Below are positions 28,826-40,695 of a stretch of 64,000 bases of DNA, piece after piece; positions within the stretch are counted from its first letter, which is position 1, and each line of letters opens with the position of its first letter. Source of the stretch: Gammaproteobacteria bacterium. Its GTDB lineage: Bacteria; Pseudomonadota; Gammaproteobacteria; Steroidobacterales; Steroidobacteraceae. The notes under the pieces were generated by a model. The model saw only the letters and a list, made by a program, of their open reading frames with translations. It was not told where the DNA came from and searched no databases. Both the position numbers and the translations under genes were made by a program. The stretch is from assembly GCA_003137095.1 (NCBI GenBank), contig PLET01000071.1:1455-65454 (forward strand). The letters run 5' to 3'.

Positions 28826-29893
28826 TCAGCGCCGCACGCCGAGCAGGGACTGATGCAGTTTGAGCAGCAGCTCCTCGGTGGTCTGCCAGTCGATGCACGG
28901 ATCGGTGATCGAGACCCCGTATTCCAATTGCGTCAGGTCTTTCGGTATGGACTGGTTGCCCGCCTGCAAATGACTCTCGAGCATCAGTCCGACGATCGAT
29001 CGATTGCCGTCCTGGATCTGCGCGACGCAATTTTCGGCGACCGCCGGCTGCAGTCCCGGGTCCTTGTTCGAGTTTCCATGACTGCAATCGATGACGATGT
29101 TCGGGGCGAGGCCCGCCGCGTTCAGTTCCCGTTCGGCGACGGCAACGCTCACCGCATCGTAGTTGACGCGGCCGCCGCCGCCGCGCAGCACGATGTGAGC
29201 ATGAGCATTGCCCCGTGTGCGAAACACCGCCGATTGTCCCTGCTGGGAAATGCCGAGAAAATGATGCGGACGGCGCACCGATTGCAGCGCGTTGATCGAT
29301 GCCGCCAGCGCCCCATCAGTGCCGTTTTTGAACCCCACCGGCGTCGAAAGACCGCTCGCCATCTCGCGGTGGGTCTGCGACTCAGTCGTGCGCGCGCCGA
29401 TGGCGGTCCAGGTGATCAGTTCCGAAAGATACTGCGGCATGATCGGATCGAGGGCCTCGGTGCCGGCCGGCAGTCCGAGTTCGGCGATGTACAGCAGCAG
29501 TTCCCGCGCCAGGTAGATGCCCTTTTCGATGTGGAAGGAGTCGTCCAGGTCCGGGTCGTTTATCAGCCCCTTCCAGCCGACGGTGGTCCGCGGCTTCTCG
29601 AAATACACCCGCATGATGAGGATGAGCGTGGATTCCACCCGCGATGCCAGGTCCCTCAGCCGGTCCGCGTATTCGCGGGCCGCGGCCACGTCATGGATCG
29701 AGCACGGGCCGACGACCACGAACAGCCGCGGATCCTGGCGTTCCAATATGGCGCGCACCAACGCCCGCGACCTGAGAACCGTGTCCGCCGCCGATTCGGT
29801 GAGCGGCATCCTGCGCTTGACCTCGTCGGGGGTCGCCAGCAGGTCGCTCGAGACGACGTTGACATTGTGAAGTTGATCTTGAATGGGCAACAT
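28826..29893 (-). CDS. aroG: 3-deoxy-7-phosphoheptulonate (DAHP) synthase, class I AroFGH-type
   Basis: VVGPCSIHD, MRVYFEKPRTTVGWKGLINDPDLDDSF, IGARTTESQTHREMASGLS.PVGFKNGTDG, DCSHGNSNKD. Confidence 0.93.
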   Translation of the reverse strand: MLPIQDQLHNVNVVSSDLLATPDEVKRRMPLTESAADTVLRSRALVRAILERQDPRLFVVVGPCSIHDVAAAREYADRLRDLASRVESTLILIMRVYFEKPRTTVGWKGLINDPDLDDSFHIEKGIYLARELLLYIAELGLPAGTEALDPIMPQYLSELITWTAIGARTTESQTHREMASGLSTPVGFKNGTDGALAASINALQSVRRPHHFLGISQQGQSAVFRTRGNAHAHIVLRGGGGRVNYDAVSVAVAERELNAAGLAPNIVIDCSHGNSNKDPGLQPAVAENCVAQIQDGNRSIVGLMLESHLQAGNQSIPKDLTQLEYGVSITDPCIDWQTTEELLLKLHQSLLGVRR

Positions 29894-29901
29894 CCGCCAG
29901 C

Positions 29902-30759
29902 CTACATGGAAGTTCTGATCGTCCACAGTTCCGGAAAGAACTTCAGCTCGAGCGCCTTGGTCAGATACGAAACCCCGCCGGTTCCGCCGGTGCCGCGCTT
30001 GTAACCGATGATTCGTTCGACGGTCTTGACGTGCGCGAAGCGCCACAGCTGGAATTTGTAATCCAGATCGACCAAGCGTTCGGCCAGTTCGTACAAATCC
30101 CATTCCTTCACCGAGTTGTGATACACGCTGAGCCACGCGGCTGCCACCTGTTTGCTGGCCTGGTACGGCTGGGTGAAATCCCGGTCGATCGCCTCCGCGG
30201 GCACGTCGAGTCCGCGGCGGCTCAGCAGCCGCAACACCTCATCGTACAGGCTGGGCGCGCGCAATGCTCGCTCGAGCTGCTCGTACACCGGCCTGTCCCC
30301 GCGAAACACCTTGATGGTACCGGCGCTCTTGTTGCCGATGAGGAATTCGAGCAGCCGGTATTGCGCGGATTGAAATCCCGATGATTTGCCGAGCGCGTTG
30401 CGGAACGCCGAATAGTCGGACGGTGTGATCGTAGCCAGCACGTCCCAGGACTGCAGGAGCTGCTGCTGGATCGTCGAAACTCGCGCCAGCATCTTGAAGG
30501 TCGGACCTAGATCGTCGCGCCGCACGCAATCCACGGTTGCGTTGAGCTCGTGCAGACACAATTTCATCCAGAGCTCGGACACCTGGTGAATCGTGATGAA
30601 CAACATCTCGTCGTGCTGATACGAGAGGGGGTTCTGAGCGTCGAGCAGCTTGTCCAGCCTCAGATACTGTGCATAGCTCAACGACTCGCTCAGATCCCAA
30701 TGGACCTGCTCGTCGCTCAGATCGACGAACGGCTTTATCGGTGGCGTCACCTCGCTCAT
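29902..30759 (-). CDS. kynA: Tryptophan 2,3-dioxygenase
   Basis: LRLDKLLDAQNPLSYQHDEMLFITIHQVSELWMKL, SGFQSAQYRLLEFLIGNK, HVKTVERIIGYKRGTGGTGGVSYL. Confidence 0.95.
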   Translation of the reverse strand: MSEVTPPIKPFVDLSDEQVHWDLSESLSYAQYLRLDKLLDAQNPLSYQHDEMLFITIHQVSELWMKLCLHELNATVDCVRRDDLGPTFKMLARVSTIQQQLLQSWDVLATITPSDYSAFRNALGKSSGFQSAQYRLLEFLIGNKSAGTIKVFRGDRPVYEQLERALRAPSLYDEVLRLLSRRGLDVPAEAIDRDFTQPYQASKQVAAAWLSVYHNSVKEWDLYELAERLVDLDYKFQLWRFAHVKTVERIIGYKRGTGGTGGVSYLTKALELKFFPELWTIRTSM

Positions 30760-30761
30760 GG

Positions 30762-31490
30762 TCAATTCCTGAAGACCCACTCCGGGACGGTGCGCCATCC
30801 GGCGAGCAGTTCCGCGTCCAGGCTCTTGTATCCGGGCTCGAGCCGCTCCACCAACCGCCAGAAGTCCGGCGAATGATTCATGTGCCGGGTGTGCGCCAGC
30901 TCGTGCACGAACAGATAGCGGACAACGGCCGCCCGCAGAAATACCAGCGAACAGTTCAAACTCACCGTTCCGCGTGTCGAGCAACTGCCCCAGCGGGTGC
31001 GCTGGCAGCGAATCGCGACCCTCGACACGGGAATGTCCAATTCCTGCGCCAGCCGCAGCAGCGACGGTGTCAGGCGCTCCGCCGCGGCGCGCTTGAGCCA
31101 GCCCTGCAAAAGCCAGCGTGCCTGCCGCTCGTCGGGCGCCTGAACGCGCAGCGTGCCGTCGCTGTCCCGCAGGCTGCGCCGCGCGGCGACGCTCCAGTCG
31201 ACCGCGAATCGCTCGGCGGAGATGCCGAATTCGATGGATTTTGGCACCGGCTCGGCAGCCACAACGAAACTGCGCATGGAGGCGACTTTGCGATCGATCC
31301 ACGGCATGAATCGATGCACGAAGTCGCGCACCGTCCGCGCGCCGACGCCCACGGGAACCACGATCTCCACGCGTCCGCCGACGTGCACCCGGGCCGTCAG
31401 CCGGCGGGCGCGGGAACTGACGCGAACCGCGAAGTCGCCGCTTGAATCGCGGGTTTCAAACAGGGACAACTGCGTGACGTGGGTTTTCAC
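30762..31490 (-). CDS. YgjP/DUF45-type zinc metallopeptidase-like protein
   Basis: TRWGSCSTRGTVSLN, YLFVHELAHTRHMNHSPDFW. GTG start inferred. Confidence 0.82.
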   Translation of the reverse strand: MKTHVTQLSLFETRDSSGDFAVRVSSRARRLTARVHVGGRVEIVVPVGVGARTVRDFVHRFMPWIDRKVASMRSFVVAAEPVPKSIEFGISAERFAVDWSVAARRSLRDSDGTLRVQAPDERQARWLLQGWLKRAAAERLTPSLLRLAQELDIPVSRVAIRCQRTRWGSCSTRGTVSLNCSLVFLRAAVVRYLFVHELAHTRHMNHSPDFWRLVERLEPGYKSLDAELLAGWRTVPEWVFRN

Positions 31491-31516
31491 CGCACAGAAT
31501 GATACCAGGTTCGGCG

Positions 31517-32290
31517 TCAGCGCCTCTCGATCGCCGCCAGCTGCAGCTGTGCCGCCCTGAAGTCCGGCGCGGCGATGAGGGATTTCTCCACCCAATTGCG
31601 GGCGCCGAGAAACTCGCCGCGCAACAGCAGCTCCCGGCCGAGCGCGAGGTAGGCCTCCGCATGGCCCCAACCCGGAGCGTCGGCGGCCGTCGCCGGGGAT
31701 CTGTCGAACAGCTCGGCGGCACGCTGCAACTGCGCGAAAGCGCGCTCGTGCTGCGCCGACCCGGGCGGTGAATGCTCGAGGCCATTCATCGCCATCAGCA
31801 GATTGACGCGCGGATTGCTCGGCGAAAGCCGGTAGGCCGCGTCGAGCCGGTCGGCGGCGCGCCCGCGCAGAATCACGGCTTCGAGCCGGCTCGAGTCCGC
31901 CAACTCGCCGTAACAGGCGGACTGCAGCGCCATGGCCTCCGCTGAGGCGTTTGCGCGCCGCGCAGGCTTCAGCTCATCGACGCAGTCCGAAAAGGCTGCA
32001 TCGGCATCACGGGCCGGAGCCCCATCACGGGCCGGAGCCGCATCATGGGCCGCGCGCAGCAGTCTGCCGAGGCGGTACTGCGCATGCGCCAGGTGATAGC
32101 GCAGGGAATCGTCGCTCCTGCCGGCACCCGATCGCGCCTGCAGACCGGAAATCAGGTCCGCCAACTGGTGACGATCCTCGGTGTGGAAGGCATACAGGAT
32201 TTGCGCCTCAATGTCGCCGCCCTGCTGCGCGCCGCCCGGCAGGGCCACAGCCAGCATGACCACGCCGGCGAGAATTGCACGCTCGAACAT
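31517..32290 (-). CDS. Exported TPR-like protein
   Basis: MFERAILAGVVMLAVALPGGAQ signal peptide; helical repeat pattern in the C-terminal half. Confidence 0.6.
   Translation of the reverse strand: MFERAILAGVVMLAVALPGGAQQGGDIEAQILYAFHTEDRHQLADLISGLQARSGAGRSDDSLRYHLAHAQYRLGRLLRAAHDAAPARDGAPARDADAAFSDCVDELKPARRANASAEAMALQSACYGELADSSRLEAVILRGRAADRLDAAYRLSPSNPRVNLLMAMNGLEHSPPGSAQHERAFAQLQRAAELFDRSPATAADAPGWGHAEAYLALGRELLLRGEFLGARNWVEKSLIAAPDFRAAQLQLAAIERR
32005..32046. repeat. 18-bp in-frame tandem repeat, 2 copies plus partial third
   Basis: catcacgggccggagccc / catcacgggccggagccg / catcat..., encoding (AP)ARDG-type repeats. Confidence 0.85.
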
Positions 32291-32379
32291 CCCTCTCCCT
32301 GCGCCCAAAGCGTCCGCAGCAGCGCTTACAATGTGCCGAATGAAGATAGCACACTGTCATTGAACGACGATCCCGCCCG

Positions 32380-33192
32380 TTGATCCGCGAACTCGTCGAC
32401 ATCGGCTCGAATTTGACTCATGAGAGTTTCGCGGCGGACCGCGAAGCCGTACTCGCGCGGGCAGTGGCCGCGGGCGTCACCCGGCAGGTGGTGACCGGCG
32501 CCGATCTGCAGGGCTCGGTGGCGGCGGCAAATTTGGCCGGCGAGCATGACGGCATGCTCTGGAGCACCGCCGGAGTGCATCCGCATCATGCCCGCGGCTT
32601 CGACCCCTCGCAAAGAAGCGGCTTCCTCGAGCTGTTGGCGCGTCCGCAGGTGGTCGCCGTGGGCGAGTGCGGCTTGGACTATTACCGGGACCTGTCGCCC
32701 CGCGACGCGCAGCGGCGCGCGTTCCAGGCCCAGCTGGAAATCGCGGTGCAGGCGGCGAAGCCGGTATTCCTGCACCAGCGCGACGCACATGCGGATTTCG
32801 TGGCCATCCTGGCCGATTACGCCGCCGCGCTCGCGGGCGGCGTGGCGCATTGCTTCACGGGGGGCATCGGCGAACTCGAGGCGTATCTTTCACTCGGGTT
32901 GTCCATCGGAATCACCGGCTGGCTGTGCGATGATCGCCGCGCCGGCAGCCTGCGCGAGTCGCTGCCGCGCATTCCCGCGGAGCGGCTGTTGATCGAGACG
33001 GACGCGCCCTACCTGCTGCCGCGAACCCTGGTCCCGGCGCCCCGATCGCGGCGCAACGAGCCGGCGTTTCTACCGCACATCGCGCTGGCGGTGGCCGGCC
33101 GGCGCGGCGTCACGCCGGAGGCGATCGCCGACACCACCACGCGCAACGCGGTGCGGCTGTTCGGTCTCGAGCGCCCCGGGGCGCAGGACTAG
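32380..33192 (+). CDS. tatD: TatD-family metal-dependent hydrolase
   Basis: DIGSNLTHESF, AGVHPHHA, VAVGECGLDYYRD, PVFLHQRDAH, HCFTG, IETDAPYLLPR. TTG start likely. Confidence 0.92.
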   Translation: MIRELVDIGSNLTHESFAADREAVLARAVAAGVTRQVVTGADLQGSVAAANLAGEHDGMLWSTAGVHPHHARGFDPSQRSGFLELLARPQVVAVGECGLDYYRDLSPRDAQRRAFQAQLEIAVQAAKPVFLHQRDAHADFVAILADYAAALAGGVAHCFTGGIGELEAYLSLGLSIGITGWLCDDRRAGSLRESLPRIPAERLLIETDAPYLLPRTLVPAPRSRRNEPAFLPHIALAVAGRRGVTPEAIADTTTRNAVRLFGLERPGAQD

Positions 33193-33788
33193 AGCCTGGT
33201 GAAGGCGTGCGGACTGGGCCGCAGCTGCGAACTGATCCGCGTCCAGGCGGCGCCCATTTTGGCGAACCCGGGGGTCTCCTTGAGGCTGCGGTCAACCACC
33301 GGGAATTCGACCTCCATGCCGTCCAGCATCAGCACCCAGCGTGGAATGCCCTTGGTGAACTTGCCGACGTTGGAGAACAGCAGCCGGCCCTCGACAGGCA
33401 GATCGCCGACCAGCGCCTTGACCGCGGCGATCCGGTCATACAGCGCCGGCTGCGGGTTGTCGAAGGTGTAGCGGCGGCCACGCGCCATGACCGTCCATTC
33501 GCTCATTTGATCGCCGCCGAATATCAATCCGGCGACCCGGCGGGTATCGAGGATCAGAAAGCCGCGCGGCGTCAGCAGCAGGTGATCCACGTGGATGTGG
33601 CCGCCCATCCCGTCGGGTACGAGCACCTGATGCGCCGACTCGAAGGCGATGCGCTCCAGGCGGTTGAGCAGCGAGCGGCGGCGCGCATGGCGCCCGTAGG
33701 CGCGCAGGCCCACATACCCGGCCGCGGCCAACGCGACCGCCGCTGCACCGACCCAGATCCATTTCGGATCGATGTTCGGGTTGCTCAT
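33189..33788 (-). CDS. NERD (nuclease-related) domain protein with N-terminal TM helix
   Basis: One TM helix (WIWVGAAAVALAAAGYVGL); IHVDHLLLTPRGFLILDTRRVAGLIFGG. Start overlaps the thrC stop. Confidence 0.7.
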   Translation of the reverse strand: MSNPNIDPKWIWVGAAAVALAAAGYVGLRAYGRHARRRSLLNRLERIAFESAHQVLVPDGMGGHIHVDHLLLTPRGFLILDTRRVAGLIFGGDQMSEWTVMARGRRYTFDNPQPALYDRIAAVKALVGDLPVEGRLLFSNVGKFTKGIPRWVLMLDGMEVEFPVVDRSLKETPGFAKMGAAWTRISSQLRPSPHAFTRL

Positions 33789-35089
33789 TCGAGTGCCGCG
33801 CTGAGCGCCGTCAGCGTCGGCGGCAGATCCTGGAATCTGCGCGGCAGCTGCAGCAGCCGCGCGAGACTCGACGGCACCTCGACCGTGCCGCCGATGAGCG
33901 GCTCGACCACCTCGGGGAACTTGGCCGGATGCGCCGTGGCTGCCAGCACCCACGGCCGGTCGCGCCTGTCCGCCGCCGGCAGGCGGCGGTAGACCTCCGC
34001 CGCGGTGGCCGTATGCGGGCACCAGATGCGTCCAAACTCGGCATAGTCCTCGACGATGCGCCTGCGGATCGCGGCGTCATCGACGCTGTCGGCGGCAAGC
34101 TGCCCGCGCATCTCGTCCACCGTCGGATACAACGCACGCAGGCGCTCCATGTTGCTCGGATTGCCCACGTCCATGGCGGACGCCAGCGTCGCGATGCTGG
34201 CCCGCGGCTGCCACACGCCGGTTTGCAGATAGTCCGGCACGGTGCGGTTGCTGTTGTGCGCGAGCACGATGCGCCCGATTGGAAACCCGAGTGCGCGTGC
34301 CCACACGGCGGCGAACGCATTGCCGAGGTTGCCGGCGGGTATGATGTACGACGCAGGCAGCCGCGTGCGGCGCTCGACCTCCAGGCTCGAGGCAATGTAA
34401 TACACCATCTGCGGCAGCAGCCGCCCGATGTTGATGCTGTTCGCCGAGCTCAAGCGGTGCCGGCTGCTCAGGGATGCATCCACGAAGGCTTCCTTGACCA
34501 GCCGCTGGCAATCGTCGAAGGTGCCCTGGATGCGCAGCGACGTCACGTTCTCGCCCCAGCAGGTCAGCTGCTGTTCCTGGCGCGGACTCACCAGCCCCCG
34601 CGGGTACAGGATGACCACCCGCGCCCAGGGCCGGCGGTAAAATGCCGCGGCCACCGCACCGCCGGTGTCGCCCGAGGTGGCCACCAGGATGGTCAGGCGC
34701 GGCCCGCCGGCCTCCAACCTCTCCAGGCTTTCCGCCAGAAAGCGTGCGCCGAAGTCCTTGAAGGCGGCGGTCGGTCCATGGAACAGCTCCAACACGTGCA
34801 GAGGATCCGGGCTCGCCTCCACCGGCGTGGTCGGCGCCTGCAAATCGAGCGCCGCCTCGACGATCTCGCCGAGCAGGGGCTGCAGCCGGTCACCTTCGAA
34901 GAAGCCGCCGAGCGCGACGCGCGCGATGTCGGGCAGGGAAGTCAGGCCGTCCAACGCATGGGCCTCGACCACAGGCAGCCGCGCCGGCAGGTACAGCCCG
35001 CCATCGGGCGCCAATCCCCCGGCGATCGCCCCGCTCACCGTGACCGGCTGGGCATTGCCCCGCGTACTCATATATTGCAGTTCCGTCAT
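33785..35089 (-). CDS. thrC: Threonine synthase
   Basis: QYMSTRG, APDGGLYLPA, FHGPTAAFKDFGARFLA, VATSGDTGGAVAAAF, SANSINIGRLLPQMVYY. Confidence 0.95.
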   Translation of the reverse strand: MTELQYMSTRGNAQPVTVSGAIAGGLAPDGGLYLPARLPVVEAHALDGLTSLPDIARVALGGFFEGDRLQPLLGEIVEAALDLQAPTTPVEASPDPLHVLELFHGPTAAFKDFGARFLAESLERLEAGGPRLTILVATSGDTGGAVAAAFYRRPWARVVILYPRGLVSPRQEQQLTCWGENVTSLRIQGTFDDCQRLVKEAFVDASLSSRHRLSSANSINIGRLLPQMVYYIASSLEVERRTRLPASYIIPAGNLGNAFAAVWARALGFPIGRIVLAHNSNRTVPDYLQTGVWQPRASIATLASAMDVGNPSNMERLRALYPTVDEMRGQLAADSVDDAAIRRRIVEDYAEFGRIWCPHTATAAEVYRRLPAADRRDRPWVLAATAHPAKFPEVVEPLIGGTVEVPSSLARLLQLPRRFQDLPPTLTALSAALE

Positions 35090-36048
35090 CAGGCCTTCAC
35101 CACTCGGGCGCCGTTGTTCTCGATCGCCGATATCCAATGATCCGATTGCAGGCCGTGGGCGGCGAATGCCGCGATCATCGCACCGCGCACCGCTTCGGCA
35201 TGCTGCACCTGCGCCCAGGCAAACACGGTGGGTCCGGCGCCTGAAATCGAACAGCCCAGCGCACCGGCCGCCAGGGCCGCCTGCTTGACGTCCATGAAGC
35301 CTGGAATGAGGGATTGGCGCTGCGGCTCGATGATCACATCATCAAAGGATTCGCGGATCATCTCCAGATCGTTCGAATAGCAGCCGCTGATGAATCCGGC
35401 GAGATTGGCGGTCTGCCAGACGAAATCGGACCGCGTCACATCCGTCTTGAGGATCGCGCGAGCTTCGCGCGTGCCAAGAAACATGTGCGGATGGGCGAGC
35501 ACGCAGCGCAGCGAGGCCGGCACGGGTATCTGCTTGACGCGCGGATGGTCGATGCCGACAGTCAGCACCAGGCCACCGAACAGACACGGCGCGATGTTGT
35601 CAACGTGCGCAGAACCGCTGGCCACGATCTCACCCTGCATGGCGAACTTGAGAAGCTGCAGCCGCGACACCGGCTCCGGCAGCAGCGCGTTTGCGGCCAC
35701 CACCGCGGCCACTGCCGACGCCGCCGACCCTCCCAGCCCCGAGGCGAGTGGAATGCCCTTGTCGATGTCGAGTTCGAAACCGAATTTCAGGCCGAGCGTG
35801 GCGTGCATCGCCTGCACCGCCCGGCCGGCGGTGTTGCGCTGCGGCTCTACCGGCAGATCCCCCGCGACGCCGCTGATCGACCGGATGCGCACGACCGGCT
35901 CGTCGATGGACCGCAGTCGCACCCGATCTCCCACCGCATCGACCGTGTGGCCCAGGATGTCGAAGCCGATGCCGACGTTGGCGACGGTGGCGGGAGCGAA
36001 TGCGGTGACGTCGGTCAGCACGTTGTTAACATACCCGCTTTCGGTCAT
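35089..36048 (-). CDS. thrB: Homoserine kinase
   Basis: FAPATVANVGIGFDILG, PLASGLGGSAASAVAAVVAAN, GCSISGAGPTVFAW. TGATG overlap with thrC. Confidence 0.95.
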   Translation of the reverse strand: MTESGYVNNVLTDVTAFAPATVANVGIGFDILGHTVDAVGDRVRLRSIDEPVVRIRSISGVAGDLPVEPQRNTAGRAVQAMHATLGLKFGFELDIDKGIPLASGLGGSAASAVAAVVAANALLPEPVSRLQLLKFAMQGEIVASGSAHVDNIAPCLFGGLVLTVGIDHPRVKQIPVPASLRCVLAHPHMFLGTREARAILKTDVTRSDFVWQTANLAGFISGCYSNDLEMIRESFDDVIIEPQRQSLIPGFMDVKQAALAAGALGCSISGAGPTVFAWAQVQHAEAVRGAMIAAFAAHGLQSDHWISAIENNGARVVKA

Positions 36049-36052
36049 GGGC

Positions 36053-38524
36053 CTAAATGTGGGCGCCCAGATAGGCGCACAGTCGCAGCAGATCCGAAAA
36101 CACGCCACCGGCCGTGACCTCCGGACCCGCACCGGGTCCCTGGACGATCAACGGATTGTCGCAGTAGCGGCGCGTCGCGAAGCGCACGACGTTGTCGGTC
36201 AGGGCGATGTTGGCAAACGGATGCTTGCGGTCGAGCCGCGTCAGTCCCACGGTGGCCTTGCCGGCCGCATCGACGCGCCCCACATAGCGCAGTACCTGGT
36301 GGTTGCCGCCGGCGTCGGCGAGCATCGCCGCCATGTCGGCATCGAACTGCGGCAGTCGCTGCATGAATTCGTCGATGCCGCACTTTTCGAGATCCTTGGG
36401 CACGAGTCCTTCGACCTGTACATCGGACATTTCCAAGGTCAGCCCCATTTCGCGCCCGAGGATGATGAGCTTGCGGGCGACATCCATTCCCGACAGATCA
36501 TCACGGGGATCCGGTTCAGTGTAGCCCTTCTGCCTGGCCGAGCGGACGATCGATGAGAACGCCTCGCGGCCGTCGAACACATTGAACAGATACGCCAGGG
36601 TTCCGGAGAAAATACCCTCGATGCTGATGATTTCGTCGCCGGTTTCCCGCAGATCACGCAACGTCTGGATGATCGGCAATCCGGCGCCGACGGTGGCCTC
36701 GTACAGATAATGCGCACCGGCCGCCCGGCTCGCCTCGCGCAGCGCGCGGTAGTAAGGCATCGAGCCGCTGTTGGCCTTCTTGTTGGGGGTCACAACATGA
36801 ATCCCGCGCCGCAGCCACGCATCGTAATGTCCCGCCACCTCGGCGCTCGCCGTGCAGTCGATGATGACCGAATGCGGTATGTAATCGGCCTGCACGTGAT
36901 CGGTGAATTTCACCAGATCGCTGGCCTCGCCCGCCACGCTCAGCTTCTGTGCCCAGTGATCGATGTCGATCGCCGTTGCGTCGAGCAGCATGCGTTTCGA
37001 GCCGAGCACCGCCCGGACGCGCAAATCCACGTTCAGGGCGCGCAGCCGCCCGACCTGCGTCGCCAGCTGCGCCAGCAGGACTCGGCCCACGGTGCCGGGA
37101 CCCACCAGGCCGATCGACAGGGTGTTTGGCGACAGGTAGAAGCCCGCGTGCACGGCGCGCAGCGCCTTGGCGGCGCCCTTCCCGTCGACGACCACCGAAA
37201 TGTTGCGCTCGGAGGCGCCCTGAGCGATGGCCCGCACGTTCACCCCGGCGTCTCCCAGCGAATTGAAGACCTTGGCCGCCACGCCGTGTGCACCCGCCAT
37301 GCCGTCGCCCACCACGGCCAGGATGGAGAGCCCGAGATCAACATCCACGCTTTGAATCTGCCCGTCGCGAAGCTCGGCGTCGAATGCGCGGCGCACCGCC
37401 TCCTCGGCCCGCACCGCCTGCGCCTGCGGAATCGCGAAGCAGATGGAATGCTCGGAGCTGCCCTGCGAAATGACGATCACGGATATGCCGGCATCGCGCA
37501 GCGCGCCGAACAGCCGATGTGCCGTGCCCGGCACGCCGATCATGCCCGCACCCTCGAGGTTCACCATGGCCACCGGATCGATCGTGGTGATGCCCTTGAC
37601 CGTGAGCGCCGAGGTCGGCTGCGCGCAGATCAGCGTTCCCGGCTTCTGCGGCGCGAAGGTGTTGCGGATGTAAATCGGGATGTCGCGCGCGACAGCGGGT
37701 TCCATGGTCTGCGGATGAATAACCTTGGCGCCGAAGTATGCGAGCTCCATCGCCTCGTTGTAGGACAGCTGGTCGATCACCTGGGCGTTCGGCACGAGCC
37801 GCGGATCCGCAGACAGAACCCCATCCACGTCCGTCCAGATATGGATCTCGGCCGCGTTGAGCAAGGCGCCGAAAATCGAACCGGAGAAGTCGCTGCCGTT
37901 GCGGCCGAGGGTGGTCTGGATGCCCTTGGGCGTGGTCGCCACATATCCCGGCAGCACCAGGCGGCCGGTGAAGGGATGCGGCACCAGACTGTACAGGTTG
38001 CGCTCGCTCGACTGCCACTGCACGGCGGGACCGAGCGAACCCCACTCGACCACCACCACCAGGCGCGAATCCACCCAGAGCACCTCGCCCTTGATGCCGG
38101 CGCGTTCGATGAGATACGACGAGAACAGGCGCGTCGACCACAGTTCGCCGAAACCCGCCACCACGTCGCGCACGGATTCCGGCGCCGAGCGGATCAGTCG
38201 CACCGTCTGCAGCATGCCGGCGATGTCGCGGATGTCGCCTTCGAGTTCCGCGCTGAAGGCGGCACGCGCACCCTCCGGCAGCAGGGTGCGCGCCAGATCG
38301 GCGTGCCGCGCCTGGATTGCGTCGAGGGCCGCCGCGAAATCGCCGTGCGGCTTCTCTGCGAGGGACACCAGAGCGAGCAGGTCGTCGGTCACGCCGCGGC
38401 ACGCGGACAGCACCACGGCTTCGCGCGGATTGGCCGATTTCTCGACGATATCCGCCACGCGCTGGAAGCAGCCCGCGTCGGCGACGCTCGAGCCGCCGAA
38501 TTTATGTACGACCCATTTATCCAT
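36053..38524 (-). CDS. thrA: Bifunctional aspartate kinase/homoserine dehydrogenase I
   Basis: VVHKFGGSSVADA, IQTTLGRNGSDFSGSIFGALL, VGPGTVGRVLLAQL, VTPNKKANSG, ATVGAGLPIIQTLRDL. Confidence 0.96.
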   Translation of the reverse strand: MDKWVVHKFGGSSVADAGCFQRVADIVEKSANPREAVVLSACRGVTDDLLALVSLAEKPHGDFAAALDAIQARHADLARTLLPEGARAAFSAELEGDIRDIAGMLQTVRLIRSAPESVRDVVAGFGELWSTRLFSSYLIERAGIKGEVLWVDSRLVVVVEWGSLGPAVQWQSSERNLYSLVPHPFTGRLVLPGYVATTPKGIQTTLGRNGSDFSGSIFGALLNAAEIHIWTDVDGVLSADPRLVPNAQVIDQLSYNEAMELAYFGAKVIHPQTMEPAVARDIPIYIRNTFAPQKPGTLICAQPTSALTVKGITTIDPVAMVNLEGAGMIGVPGTAHRLFGALRDAGISVIVISQGSSEHSICFAIPQAQAVRAEEAVRRAFDAELRDGQIQSVDVDLGLSILAVVGDGMAGAHGVAAKVFNSLGDAGVNVRAIAQGASERNISVVVDGKGAAKALRAVHAGFYLSPNTLSIGLVGPGTVGRVLLAQLATQVGRLRALNVDLRVRAVLGSKRMLLDATAIDIDHWAQKLSVAGEASDLVKFTDHVQADYIPHSVIIDCTASAEVAGHYDAWLRRGIHVVTPNKKANSGSMPYYRALREASRAAGAHYLYEATVGAGLPIIQTLRDLRETGDEIISIEGIFSGTLAYLFNVFDGREAFSSIVRSARQKGYTEPDPRDDLSGMDVARKLIILGREMGLTLEMSDVQVEGLVPKDLEKCGIDEFMQRLPQFDADMAAMLADAGGNHQVLRYVGRVDAAGKATVGLTRLDRKHPFANIALTDNVVRFATRRYCDNPLIVQGPGAGPEVTAGGVFSDLLRLCAYLGAHI

Positions 38525-38579
38525 GCTTCAGGCGCACGCTCCCAAAAGGCGCAGATTATGCACTATTGAAACCGGACAT

Positions 38580-40685
<2,106 letters not shown>

Positions 40686-40695
40686 CGCCGGGATT

